NCBI RefSeq assembly: GCF_016495405.1
Contig: NZ_CP044522.1
Span: 1,984,001 to 2,048,000, forward strand
Reading direction: 5' to 3'
Origin: Cobetia sp. cqz5-12
GTDB lineage: Bacteria > Pseudomonadota > Gammaproteobacteria > Pseudomonadales > Halomonadaceae
DNA: 64,000 nucleotides
Shown piece by piece: positions 38,538 to 47,070 of this stretch. The translations under genes and the position numbers were made by a program. The notes beneath the pieces are model-generated. The model was given only the letters and a program-made list of their open reading frames with translations. It made no database searches and was not told where the DNA came from. Within the stretch, counting starts at the first letter, position 1, and every line of letters starts with the position of its first letter.

Positions 38538-38936
38538 TGGGAGGTGCTCAAGGCCGCATGCGCAGGCTTGCCAGGCGGTTCTCGACAGCACGCAATGAAT
38601 GTCGGGTTGGAGAGCAATAGACCAATAACAACACGCAATATCGTGATTCAGGGAGGTATCAGCAAGAAGCGTCAAGGGCATACCACCTTGGTCGTATAAA
38701 CGTCTGTTCGTGTTTGAGCGCTTATCAATAAAACTGTATTGTAATTACAAATATAAGAATCCTTTATGGATAATGGCGCAGGGGATGACACAGTATTCTG
38801 TCAGCAGGCCGGCAAGCGAGACTTGCGGCCAGGTTGCGCGATTTCAGCGGCAGGGCGAGTCACTCTCCCTGCCGGATTGAGTGTGTAATGGACAGAATCC
38901 GTGGTTATTTCCTGCCCGCTGACGACAGGAAAGCCA
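38538..38936. other. Intergenic region upstream of the betaine transporter
   Basis: About 400 bp without a gene, becoming AT-rich at 38690-38775. It should hold the transporter promoter. A perfect 12-bp palindrome, TTGTAATTACAA, lies at 38739-38750 and is followed by TATAAG at 38752-38757. Osmotic control is expected but not readable from sequence. Confidence 0.5.
38739..38750. promoter_or_regulatory. 12-bp palindrome upstream of the betaine transporter
   Basis: TTGTAATTACAA is perfectly palindromic and abuts a possible -10 element TATAAG. It could be an operator overlapping the promoter, about 190 bp before the ATPase gene. Confidence 0.3.
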
Positions 38937-40145
38937 ATGACTGACACTCGCGACGTGAAGATTCGAGTGCGCAATTTGAGCAAGGTGTTCGGCAATCAGC
39001 CCGACAAGGCGCTCAAATTGCGTGATGAGGGCATGAAACGCCCTGAGATTCTCGAGAAGACTGGCCAGACGTTGGGGCTTTCCAACGTGGACTTTGATGT
39101 GATGGAAGGCGAGTTGCTGGTCATCATGGGGCTGTCCGGCTCCGGGAAATCGACCCTGATCCGCTGCCTGAACCGGTTGATCGAACCGACGGAGGGCGAG
39201 ATCCTCATCGACGGCGATGATGTCGCCAAGCTGGATGACAAGTCGCTGCTGCGCTGTCGTCGCAAGCATTTCTCGATGGTGTTCCAGAATTTCGCGCTCT
39301 TCCCGCATCGCACCGTGCAACAGAATGCCGAGTTCGGGCTTGAGGTCCGTGGCGAGGACAAGGAAGTCTGTTGTCAGCGCGGTCGCGATGCGCTCAAGCA
39401 GGTCGGCCTTGATGGTTGGGAAGATGCCTACCCCAGCCAGCTATCCGGCGGCATGCAACAACGTGTCGGCCTGGCGCGAGCGCTGGCCAACGACTCCACT
39501 GTGCTGTTGATGGATGAGGCCTTCTCGGCGCTTGATCCCCTGATCCGCAAGGACATGCAGCAGGAATTGCTGGCGCTGCAGCACAAGATGAAGAAGACCA
39601 CCATCTTCATCACCCACGACCTTGATGAAGCCCTGTCCATCGGCGACCGCATCATCCTGCTCAAGGATGGCGAGATCGTGCAGATCGGCTCCCCCGAAAG
39701 CATCCTGACATCCCCTGCCAATGATTATGTGGCGCGCTTCGTCGAAGGCGTCGACATGTCGCGCATCCTGACTGCCCGCTCGGCGATGACCGATGTGCGT
39801 GCCACCGCACGCGATGATGATGGCCCGCGCACGGCGCTGCGCAAGATGGGCGACAACGGCCTCGACAGCCTGTTCGTGGTGCGTCGTGATCGCACCGTAC
39901 TCGGGATCATCACTGCCGAGGATGCCGAACGTGCCGTGCGCGAGAATCTGACTGATCTCTCGAGCATCATCCACTCCGATTGCTGTCAGGTTTCCCCGGA
40001 AGAACCGCTGCACAACCTGTTCGCGATGTTTGCCGGTCATCACCATCCGCTGGCGGTAGTCGATGAGCAATCCCGCCTCTTGGGCGTGGTGATCAAAGGG
40101 TCCGTACTCGCGGAACTGGCGGAAGCAGGGGAGGCACACGCATGA
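38937..40145 (+). CDS. proV: Glycine betaine/proline ABC transporter ATPase
   Basis: 402-residue ATPase of the ProV/OpuAA type. The start at 38937 follows AGGAAAG and gives the normal N-terminus. An ATG 12 codons earlier lacks a ribosome site. Walker A is GLSGSGKST (65-73), the signature is LSGGMQQRVGLARAL, Walker B is VLLMDEAFSALDP, and the switch histidine is in ITHDLDEAL. Two CBS domains follow (about 275-400), which in OpuA sense ionic strength. The C-terminus overlaps the permease by four bases. Confidence 0.93.
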   Translation: MTDTRDVKIRVRNLSKVFGNQPDKALKLRDEGMKRPEILEKTGQTLGLSNVDFDVMEGELLVIMGLSGSGKSTLIRCLNRLIEPTEGEILIDGDDVAKLDDKSLLRCRRKHFSMVFQNFALFPHRTVQQNAEFGLEVRGEDKEVCCQRGRDALKQVGLDGWEDAYPSQLSGGMQQRVGLARALANDSTVLLMDEAFSALDPLIRKDMQQELLALQHKMKKTTIFITHDLDEALSIGDRIILLKDGEIVQIGSPESILTSPANDYVARFVEGVDMSRILTARSAMTDVRATARDDDGPRTALRKMGDNGLDSLFVVRRDRTVLGIITAEDAERAVRENLTDLSSIIHSDCCQVSPEEPLHNLFAMFAGHHHPLAVVDEQSRLLGVVIKGSVLAELAEAGEAHA

Positions 40146-40999
40146 GCGACGCAACCGGTTTTACCATCCCGAAGATTGAACTGGGTGACTGGATCGAGAC
40201 GGGGCTTGATTACCTGACGACCAACTACTCAGGCATCACGCGCGGCATCTCCAAGTTCACCGAGACCGGCATCGATGTCCTCAACGATGCGCTGATGTGG
40301 CTACCCGAGTGGGCGCTGATCGCCCTGGTGACGCTGTTGTGCTGGCGGCTGGCCGGCACGCGCCTGGCCATCGGTTCCGTACTGGGGCTGGGACTGATCT
40401 GGAACCTGGATCTGTGGGATCCGATGATCGAATCGCTGACTCTGGTGGTGATCGCCACCCTGGTCGCCGTGGTCATCGCGGTACCACTGGGGATACTGGC
40501 GGCACTTTCGGATCGCTTCTACAAGGTCATCATGCCGGTGCTGGATTTCATGCAGACCATGCCGGCCTTCGTCTACCTGATTCCGGCGATTCCCTTCTTC
40601 GGCATCGGCTCGGTCTCCGCCATCTTCGCCACCGTGATCTTCTCGATGCCACCGGCGATTCGCTTCACCACGCTGGGCATTCGTCAGGTGCCCAACGACC
40701 TGATCGAGGCGGCCGATGCCTTCGGTGCCACCCGCAGCCAGAAACTCTTCAAGCTGCAGCTGCCGCTGTCACTGCCCACCGTGATGGCCGGCATCAACCA
40801 GACCATCATGCTGGCACTGTCGATGGTGGTGATCGCGGCCATGATCGGCGCCGATGGCCTGGGGAATGAAGTCTGGAAAGCCATCCAGCGCCTGCGTCCG
40901 GGAGATGGTTTCGAAGCGGGCATCGCGGTGGTCATCCTGGCCATGCTGCTCGACCGCCTGACCCAGACCTTCAGCAAGGAAAAGAAGCCTCGTTCGTGA
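40142..40999 (+). CDS. proW: Glycine betaine/proline ABC transporter permease
   Basis: 285-residue inner-membrane permease of the ProW/OpuAB type with about six helices and the binding-protein-dependent transport signature near EAADAFGATRSQKLFKLQLP. The N-terminal 60 residues are a cytoplasmic or amphipathic stretch, as in ProW. The start overlaps the ATPase stop (ATGA), so translation is coupled. A hairpin lies just downstream, before the binding protein gene. Confidence 0.92.
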   Translation: MSDATGFTIPKIELGDWIETGLDYLTTNYSGITRGISKFTETGIDVLNDALMWLPEWALIALVTLLCWRLAGTRLAIGSVLGLGLIWNLDLWDPMIESLTLVVIATLVAVVIAVPLGILAALSDRFYKVIMPVLDFMQTMPAFVYLIPAIPFFGIGSVSAIFATVIFSMPPAIRFTTLGIRQVPNDLIEAADAFGATRSQKLFKLQLPLSLPTVMAGINQTIMLALSMVVIAAMIGADGLGNEVWKAIQRLRPGDGFEAGIAVVILAMLLDRLTQTFSKEKKPRS

Positions 41000-41013
41000 G
41001 GGGCTTCATCAGT

Positions 41014-41046
41014 GGCCTCCGTATGCTTCATGGCTATACGGAGGCC
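41014..41046. terminator. Hairpin between permease and binding-protein genes
   Basis: An 11-bp perfect stem (41014-41024 with 41036-41046) has no T run. It may stabilise or partly terminate the transcript so that the binding protein is made in excess. That role is inference. Confidence 0.5.
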
Positions 41047-41204
41047 GCCTCGAGCACTTTTCCTACCCGCCTCAGCGTTTGACTGTCGAGAGGACGATGG
41101 CTGTTGGCCGTCGACAAGCGCTCTTTGAACTCGTGTTTCGACAGACGTTCTTCGACAGATGCTTTTCGATAAATAATGAGTAAATTCGAATAAAGGGGAT
41201 AACG

Positions 41205-42125
41205 ATGAACAAGCAAGATGCCTCCCGCACTACCTTGAACGTCACTGCGAAGATGAATGCCGCCAGCAAGGCATTGCTGCTCGGCGCTGTCATGTCTTCC
41301 TCACTGGCCGGTGCAAGTGCCGTGTATGCCGCCGGTGACAAGGGCGATGTGACGCTGGCCTACGTCGAATGGTCCTCTGAAGTCGCCTCCACCAATGTGG
41401 TCAAGGCGGTGCTCGAATCACAGGGCTACAACGTCGAACTCAAGGCGCTGTCTGCGGCGGCGATGTTCCAGGCAGTTGCCTTCGGCGATGCCGATGGCAT
41501 GGTCGGTGCGTGGCTCCCCACCACCCACGAAGACTACATGGCCAAGATCGCCGACAAGGTCGACGACCTGGGCGTCAATCTCGAAGGCACCAAGCTGGGG
41601 CTGGTCGTGCCGTCCTACAGCAAGCTCGAGACCATCGACGACATCAAGACCCACGCCGAGGATATCGATGAGCGCATCGTCGGCATCGAGCCGGGCGCAG
41701 GTCTGACGCGTCTGACCGAGCAGGTGCTCGAGGATTATGATCTCGAGGACATCGATCTGACCACCGGCAGCGGCGCGACCATGACCGCCGCGCTGAGCAA
41801 TGCGATCAAGGGCGAGCGTGAGATCGTCGTCACCGGCTGGACACCGCATTGGATGTTCGCTCGCTGGGACCTCAAGTACCTGGATGACCCGCAGGGCGTC
41901 TACGGCGGTGCCGAGGAGATTCACACCCTGGCGCGCAAGGGGCTCGAGGAAGACATGCCGGAGGTCTACGCGATTCTCGACAACTTCGCCTGGACCCCGG
42001 CTGACATGGGCGAAGTGATGCTCAACAACCAGGAAGATGACGCTGACCCCTACGAAACCGCCAAGGCTTGGGTGGAAAGCCATCAGGATATCGTCAAGGA
42101 ATGGCTGCCGGCCGCAGCTGAGTGA
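41205..42125 (+). CDS. proX: Glycine betaine ABC transporter binding protein
   Basis: 306-residue periplasmic substrate-binding protein of the ProX/OpuAC family, with a signal peptide at about residues 1-43 (ending AVYAA). Aromatic residues for the quaternary amine cage are plausible in YVEWSSE, GAWLPTTHEDY and TGWTPHWMFARWDLKYL. GGGGAT precedes the start. It completes the transporter after a 205-bp gap holding a hairpin. Glycine betaine, proline betaine or a related solute is the likely ligand, and the exact one cannot be told. Confidence 0.92.
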   Translation: MNKQDASRTTLNVTAKMNAASKALLLGAVMSSSLAGASAVYAAGDKGDVTLAYVEWSSEVASTNVVKAVLESQGYNVELKALSAAAMFQAVAFGDADGMVGAWLPTTHEDYMAKIADKVDDLGVNLEGTKLGLVVPSYSKLETIDDIKTHAEDIDERIVGIEPGAGLTRLTEQVLEDYDLEDIDLTTGSGATMTAALSNAIKGEREIVVTGWTPHWMFARWDLKYLDDPQGVYGGAEEIHTLARKGLEEDMPEVYAILDNFAWTPADMGEVMLNNQEDDADPYETAKAWVESHQDIVKEWLPAAAE

Positions 42126-42133
42126 TGCCTGAC

Positions 42134-42154
42134 GCATGACTCACTGAGTCATGC
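42134..42154. repeat. 10-bp perfect inverted repeat after proX
   Basis: GCATGACTCA and its exact inverse flank a single base, 9 bases after the proX stop and just before the terminator. The role is unclear. Confidence 0.4.
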
Positions 42155-42158
42155 ATGA

Positions 42159-42196
42159 CGAAACGCCCCCACAGGGTCTCCTGTGGGGGCGTTTCG
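42159..42196 (+). terminator. Terminator of the betaine transporter operon
   Basis: A long GC-rich stem (CGAAACGCCCCC with GGGGGCGTTTCG, 17 bp or so) lies 33 bases after proX. The T run is short. It also faces the convergent rluA gene. Confidence 0.85.
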
Positions 42197-42265
42197 TTGT
42201 GTGCCTGCAATGACGCGTCGCTCACACGGGGCGGACTCAGCCTGAATTGATCAGAACGGGCGGGC

Positions 42266-42937
42266 TCAGAAAGGACAGGGACTGCGCACTGCCATGCGCT
42301 CACCGCTCACCGGGTGATCGAAGCTGATCATCTCGGCATGCAGCATCAGGCGCTCGGCCATGAAGAAGGCCTCATCCGTCGCATAGAGGTCGCAGCCCAG
42401 GATCGGGTGGCCGATCTGCTGGCTATGAATGCGCAACTGATGCGTGCGACCTGACACCGGCGTGAACTCGACTCGCGTGCGCGCCGGATTCTCCAGGCGT
42501 TCAATGACGCGAAAATCACTGATGGCGGTCTTGCCGGTCTCGTGGCAGATCTTCTGCAGCGGGAACTGGTCGACATCCTTGGCGATGGGCAGCGAGATAC
42601 GTCCGCTGTCCTCCTCAAGATGGCCATGCAGGATCGCGGTGTAGGACTTGCCGATGTTTCGATCCTGAAACTGGCGCGTCAGGTTGCCGTTGGCCGGCTT
42701 GTTGAGCGCGACCAGCATGATGCCCGAGGTGCCGAAATCCAGCCGATGCAGCAGCTTGGCGGTGGGATATTCCTTGACCAGGCGATGATGCAGTGAATCC
42801 AGATTGAGTGGATGCTTGCCGGATAGGCTGAGCAGGCCACTGGGCTTGTGGATCAGCAGGATGTCATCGTCGGCGTACAGTATCGCGTAGGTTTCGTGGC
42901 AGACGGGAACGATGAACGGATCGGCTTGTGGCTGCAT
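42266..42937 (-). CDS. rluA: RluA-family pseudouridine synthase
   Basis: 223-residue pseudouridine synthase very close in length and layout to E. coli RluA, which modifies U746 of 23S rRNA and U32 of some tRNAs. The catalytic aspartate is Asp67 in LLHRLDFGTSGIML. Other family segments are LLIHKPSGLLSLSG, CHETGKTAISDF, PVSGRTHQLRIH and GHPILGCDLYAT. There is no S4 domain, as expected for RluA. It is a single gene. The ribosome site is weak. Confidence 0.87.
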   Translation of the reverse strand: MQPQADPFIVPVCHETYAILYADDDILLIHKPSGLLSLSGKHPLNLDSLHHRLVKEYPTAKLLHRLDFGTSGIMLVALNKPANGNLTRQFQDRNIGKSYTAILHGHLEEDSGRISLPIAKDVDQFPLQKICHETGKTAISDFRVIERLENPARTRVEFTPVSGRTHQLRIHSQQIGHPILGCDLYATDEAFFMAERLMLHAEMISFDHPVSGERMAVRSPCPF

Positions 42938-43005
42938 AAAGGCTCGTCAGTGACGTCAGAAGGAGTCGGGGCGTAACGGCAAGTGGGCGCAAGCGCTGCC
43001 CCTAT

Positions 43006-43533
43006 CTAGAGGGCAATGTCATCCCAGTGATACTCGTACTCGTCGTCCTCACCATCCTGGGGCGCACGTCCGATGAAGAGGCTGGCGGTGAAGGCACGCA
43101 CGAAGATCACCTCGCTGCCGTCCAGTGCGGTCAGCAGCTCGCCTTTCTTGAGCTTCTTGATCCTGCGCTTGCGCGCCGCGGCGGCCTCACGCGCCGCGCG
43201 GGTGTCGGCGCGCCATTGGGCGGCAATTTCACCGGGCGCTGTCGACTGTTCGAGCAGCTCTTCCGGGCATTGCAGCGGAATGTCTGGCGTGCCCTCGTCA
43301 CGGATATGGTATTCCCAGCGGCTGGGGTCACCATTCTTGGGTGCCTGCATCAGGTGCTGGCGAATGAAGGTATGGCCGTGAGGGTGCTCCAGCACGGCAT
43401 ACAGCACATTGCCGACCACGGCGTGATCGACCAGCGAGATGCCATGCCTGTCGGACGGGGTGTAGCCCGCCAGCAGTCGGTCTACGAGTGTCTGACGTGC
43501 CACCTTGGGGGTGCCGCTGTCATCCCAGGCCAT
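43006..43533 (-). CDS. Hypothetical protein, 175 residues
   Basis: Not recognised. The start at 43533 follows GGAGG six bases away and opens MAWDDSGTPKVARQ. The middle contains SWEYHI-like text (GDPSRWEYHIRDEGTPDIPL), then a basic stretch KRRIKKLKKGE near 127-137, and ends in an acidic cluster (DGEDDEYEYHWDD). No signal, membrane helix or known domain is visible. The strong ribosome site and normal composition support a real gene. It may be an accessory or phage-derived gene. Confidence 0.75.
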   Translation of the reverse strand: MAWDDSGTPKVARQTLVDRLLAGYTPSDRHGISLVDHAVVGNVLYAVLEHPHGHTFIRQHLMQAPKNGDPSRWEYHIRDEGTPDIPLQCPEELLEQSTAPGEIAAQWRADTRAAREAAAARKRRIKKLKKGELLTALDGSEVIFVRAFTASLFIGRAPQDGEDDEYEYHWDDIAL

Positions 43534-43759
43534 GATGCCTCCAATCTGAGCGTGTCTGGCATCGCAGGCCATGTCGGATGCGCCGGTGAAGGGCGCAGGC
43601 TGACTAGCGTTCGAGAGGCCGAAAGGGCGGCCATTGTCCGGTTTGTGCCAGGCGAGGGCAAGCCGCTGACCGCGCGAATCTGTACCGCCAGGGTCTCAAG
43701 AGAAAGCGCACGCGACATCACAAGCGGCAAACCGGACGGTAACCCGAACGATAACGCAA

Positions 43760-43783
43760 GAGGCCCCGCAATAGCGGAGCCTC
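43760..43783 (-). terminator. Possible pdxH terminator hairpin
   Basis: GAGGCCCCGC pairs with GCGGAGCCTC around an AATA loop with one mismatch. It lacks a T run, about 107 bases after pdxH. Confidence 0.45.
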
Positions 43784-43807
43784 GAGAAGAGTGCTTGATG
43801 TGGCGCA

Positions 43808-43888
43808 GACTGGCTATCGGCACAGACTGGCGATCGGCACAGACTGGCGATCGGCACAGACTGGCGATCGGCACAGACTGGCGATCGG
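43808..43888. repeat. 17-bp tandem repeats after pdxH
   Basis: Nearly five units of ACTGGCGATCGGCACAG lie end to end and stop 1-2 bases short of the pdxH stop codon. One unit has a single change (CTATC). No coding role is evident. Confidence 0.9.
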
Positions 43889-43889
43889 T

Positions 43890-44540
43890 TCAAGGCGCCA
43901 GCAGCTGCTTGTGCCATTTGCCGTCTTCGGTGTCCAGGCGCTGGTAGCGCACGCGATCGTGCAGGCGCGAGGGTTGACCCTGCCAGAATTCGATCATCTC
44001 CGGCACCACGCGATAGCCGCCCCAATGCTCCGGTCGCGGCACCTCGGTGGTGGCATAGACCTGTTCAAAGCGACCCTGACGCTCGCTGAGCCATTCGCGA
44101 TCGGGAATCTCGACACTCTGCTGCGAGACCCAGGCGCCCAACTGGCTTCCCTTGGGGCGTGAGGCGAAGTACTGATCGGAGGTGGCTTCCGCGACTTTCT
44201 CGACGCTGCCTTCGATGCGCACCTGGCGCTCCAGCGCGGGCCACCAGAAGGTCAGCGCGGCGAAGGGCACATTGGCCAGTTCGCTGCCCTTGTGGCTCTG
44301 ATAGTTGGTATAGAAGATGAAGCCTTCACTGTCGCAGCCCTTGAGCAGCACGATGCGCGCATGCGGCTTGCCCTGGCTGTCGACGGTGGAGAGCGTCATG
44401 ACATTGGCGTCGTTGTCATCGGCGGACAGGGCGCTGGTCAACCACTCCTGGAACAGCTCGAAGGGTTCCAGCGGTGTGTTCGCAAGGCTCAGGCCATCAC
44501 CGGAATAGGTTCTGCGCACATCGGCGATATCGCGGTTCAT
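43890..44540 (-). CDS. pdxH: Pyridoxine/pyridoxamine 5'-phosphate oxidase
   Basis: 216-residue PdxH, an FMN enzyme that makes pyridoxal 5'-phosphate. The start at 44540 has AAGGGAG upstream and begins MNRDIADVRRTY, as in the family. An upstream in-frame extension has no support. Signature segments: ARIVLLKGCDSEGFIFYTNY (FMN and substrate binding), KGSELANVPFAALTFWW, RQVRIEGSVEKV, SRPKGSQLGAWVS, and RLHDRVRYQR near the C-terminus. It is a single gene. Confidence 0.96.
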   Translation of the reverse strand: MNRDIADVRRTYSGDGLSLANTPLEPFELFQEWLTSALSADDNDANVMTLSTVDSQGKPHARIVLLKGCDSEGFIFYTNYQSHKGSELANVPFAALTFWWPALERQVRIEGSVEKVAEATSDQYFASRPKGSQLGAWVSQQSVEIPDREWLSERQGRFEQVYATTEVPRPEHWGGYRVVPEMIEFWQGQPSRLHDRVRYQRLDTEDGKWHKQLLAP

Positions 44541-44610
44541 GGTGGGCTCCCTTGATGAATTGCTCATGTAATGACATGACTGTGACCGCTCACGTGGTGG
44601 ATCGCAAGCC

Positions 44611-44985
44611 TCAGACACCACCCAGCTGCAACCACGCCATGTAAAGCCCGGTACCGACGGCAATCGAGAGCAGCGCATTGCGTCGCCACAGATGCAATCC
44701 CGCCACGCAAATGGCCGCGACCAGCATGCCAGCGCCCTCAGCGCTCTCAAGCCAACTCCGCCAGGCCGAGATGCGGTGCGCGGACTCTGACAGGTCAGGC
44801 AGTTGCATGGCGGACAGCGAGACGATGATCAGCACGACCATGACGATGGCCGGCAGATAGCGGCCCATATGCAGAATCAGCGGATGGGCCGAATGGCGGG
44901 ACAGAAACACGAAGGGCAGCGCGCGCGTGGTGAAGGTCGCACCGGCTGACACGGCGATCAGCAGCAAGGCATGCAGGGTCGTCAT
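44611..44985 (-). CDS. azlD: AzlD-family branched-chain amino acid transport protein
   Basis: 124-residue small membrane protein with about four helices, recognised as AzlD from TRALPFVFLSRHSAHPLILH and GRYLPAIVMVVLI. It pairs with AzlC to export branched-chain amino acids and analogues. The start overlaps the azlC stop by four bases. Confidence 0.9.
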   Translation of the reverse strand: MTTLHALLLIAVSAGATFTTRALPFVFLSRHSAHPLILHMGRYLPAIVMVVLIIVSLSAMQLPDLSESAHRISAWRSWLESAEGAGMLVAAICVAGLHLWRRNALLSIAVGTGLYMAWLQLGGV

Positions 44986-45872
44986 GGGGTGGTGTGCTCC
45001 GAGGCTTGATTGTGCCGAGTCTGGCGCGCGCCAGACTTGCCGTGGGGGGGATGATCGTCACGCGGGACAGGCTTGCCGTGTGGCGGTTGTTTGCCACGCT
45101 GGTAATGATACTGCCCGAGCAACAGAGCGCAGGCTGCCGCGATGCTGCCCAGCAACAGCTGATCTTTTGGCAGCAGCCACAGGCCCGCGAACGTGACCAG
45201 CAGACCCAGCAGGAAGGGCCAACGCTCGCGCAGGGCAAACCACTGTTCGATCCCCAGCACCACGAATAGCGCCGTCAACGCGAACTCGATGCCGCTGCTG
45301 TCAAAGTTGAGCTGTCCGGCTGCCAGACCCAGCAGCGTCCCCAGTACCCACCAGGACTGGTTGAGGAAGGTGATGCGCAACATCAGGCGTTGGTCATCAC
45401 GGCGCGCCACCGGATCATCGCGCTCGCCACTGCGCGGCAGACTGGCCAGCAGCGAGTAGGTTTCGTCGGTCAGCCCGAAGATGAGATAGAGCTTGCCAAG
45501 GCCCGCCGCGCGGAAGCGTTCCAGCAGCGACAAGCCATAGAATAGGTGGCGCGAATTGAGCAGCAGCGTAGCCACGAAGACCTCGGTGATGCCGGCTCCG
45601 GCACCAAGCAATGCCACCGCCAGGAACTGGCCGGCCCCGGCCAGAATGACCAGCGACATGAGAAGGCCCAGCCAAGGGCTCAACGGCAGCTGGGTGAACA
45701 GCACGCCAAAGGCTGCGCCCAGTGGGATATAGCCGAACATCACCGGCAGGGTCTGGTTAAGTGCCTGTTGCCATAGGTGACGACCGCTGACTGGCTGCCG
45801 GGGAGGCGAGCCCGCACAGGTGGTGTCGTCCCGGGAGGCGTGCGAGGTACTGGCCGTGGAAGGCGATGACAT
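44982..45872 (-). CDS. azlC: AzlC-family branched-chain amino acid permease
   Basis: 296-residue AzlC, the large subunit of the AzlCD exporter, from the start at 45872. Residues 1-35 are a Ser/Thr-rich leader. The core begins ALNQTLPVMFGYIPLGAAFG and includes NSRHLFYGLSLLERF and GLTDETYSLL, typical of the family, with about seven helices. The C-terminal tail (GKQPPHGKPVPRDD, repeated as PPHGKSGARQ) is basic and probably disordered. Translation is coupled to azlD. Confidence 0.9.
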   Translation of the reverse strand: MSSPSTASTSHASRDDTTCAGSPPRQPVSGRHLWQQALNQTLPVMFGYIPLGAAFGVLFTQLPLSPWLGLLMSLVILAGAGQFLAVALLGAGAGITEVFVATLLLNSRHLFYGLSLLERFRAAGLGKLYLIFGLTDETYSLLASLPRSGERDDPVARRDDQRLMLRITFLNQSWWVLGTLLGLAAGQLNFDSSGIEFALTALFVVLGIEQWFALRERWPFLLGLLVTFAGLWLLPKDQLLLGSIAAACALLLGQYHYQRGKQPPHGKPVPRDDHPPHGKSGARQTRHNQASEHTTP

Positions 45873-46210
45873 GGCGAGAGTTCCGTTCTGCGCAGGCGGG
45901 GTGAAGCCGGGCGACACATGCAGGGGGCCTCAAGTGGCCGAGACCCGGAAAGCCGTAGACAATCTCGTCAGCATATAATGTCATCGAGCATCAGGCGATG
46001 CTGCCAAGGTGGCAGCTGGTAGTGGAAAGTGCTGAATCAGCGCTTCATTGCTGATATTTCACATGTCTCATGGCGCCGCGGTGGAGTGATTTGCCGTGAT
46101 CCGCCAGGCCATGGCCACCTATACTGGCCTATGACCACGTATTGGCTGCCTATCGCTGCCTTGCCCCGTGCCGTGCCATCCAGGGTTCATTCGCTGAGGG
46201 AGTCATCAGG
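45873..46210. other. Divergent gap, azlC / cytochrome b561
   Basis: 338 bp without a gene between divergent starts. A perfect TATAAT hexamer occurs on the plus strand at 45974-45979 but has no good -35 partner. Confidence 0.45.
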
Positions 46211-46969
46211 ATGAGTTCGAACCTATCCCGCAAGTCCTCGTCCGAAACGTTGCTTCTTGATCAGGGCGGGCCTTCATCGTTGCGCAGTGTCATGATCTGG
46301 GGGCTGGCCATCCGGCTGTTTCACCTGTTGCTGATTCTGGCGATCATCGGCATGTGGTACACCGCCGAGGTGGGCGCAGGGCTCGATTTTCCGATGGTCT
46401 GGCATGCACGACTGGGATATTGCGTGATCGGTTTGGTGGTATTTCGCGTCATCTGGGGGCTGGTGGGCACCGGGAATGCTCGCTTCAGCCGCTTCTTGGC
46501 GTCACCGCGCACGACCTGGCGTTACGCCGGTGACTTTCTGGCGGGACGCGCGCCACGTCATGCAGGCCATAACCCTCTGGGTGGCTGGATGACGCTGGCC
46601 ATGTTGCTGGTGCTGGCAATTCAGGGATCGAGCGGGCTGTTTCTCACCGATGATCTGCTGTTCGAAGGGCCCCTGCATGACCGGGTCTCAGCGAGTGTCG
46701 CCGATGGGCTGGCCTGGGTGCATCACACCAATATTACGCTGTTGTGGGGGCTGATCGCCCTGCATCTGATGGCCATCGTCTGGCACGGGCTGCGCGGTGA
46801 GTGGCTGATCTGGGCGATGGTGCATGGCCGCAAGCATTTCAGGCGCAATCAATCGGTGGCAGGCGAGAACGCGCCAGCGCCACCTTCACGCCCCCGCAAG
46901 TGGCTCGCGCTGGGATTGGCGATCAGCATTGCCATTGTGGTCATCTGGCAGGGGGCTCAGTTGCCGTAA
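46211..46969 (+). CDS. Cytochrome b561 family membrane protein
   Basis: 252-residue di-haem cytochrome b with about four to five helices. The start at 46211 (MSSNLSRKS) follows GAGGGAG. Candidate haem ligands are in RLFHLLLIL, MVWHARLGYCVIGL, WVHHTNITLLWG and LIALHLMAIVWHG. The soluble electron carrier cytochrome c' lies convergently downstream, an arrangement common for cytochrome b561/c pairs. It probably passes electrons between quinol and periplasmic haem proteins. Confidence 0.88.
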   Translation: MSSNLSRKSSSETLLLDQGGPSSLRSVMIWGLAIRLFHLLLILAIIGMWYTAEVGAGLDFPMVWHARLGYCVIGLVVFRVIWGLVGTGNARFSRFLASPRTTWRYAGDFLAGRAPRHAGHNPLGGWMTLAMLLVLAIQGSSGLFLTDDLLFEGPLHDRVSASVADGLAWVHHTNITLLWGLIALHLMAIVWHGLRGEWLIWAMVHGRKHFRRNQSVAGENAPAPPSRPRKWLALGLAISIAIVVIWQGAQLP

Positions 46970-47008
46970 GCTCTGCTCACTCCTGCTCTCGCCCTCAAGC
47001 ATGCCAAT

Positions 47009-47054
47009 ACACACAAGCGCCGCCATGAGCAATCTCATGGCGGCGCTTGTGTGT
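47009..47054. terminator. 21-bp hairpin between convergent cytochrome genes
   Basis: Arms 47009-47029 and 47034-47054 are perfect inverse copies with a CAAT loop. It lies between the ends of the cytochrome b561 and cytochrome c' genes and can serve both, although neither side has a long T run. Confidence 0.8.
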
Positions 47055-47070
47055 GGTGGAGCTTTGACTA

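Larger units (their letters stand above)
43534..43889. other. Gap between hypothetical gene and pdxH
   Basis: 356 bp with no gene. It holds a tandem repeat (43808-43888) next to pdxH, a hairpin at 43760-43783, and the presumed promoter of the hypothetical gene. Confidence 0.5.
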
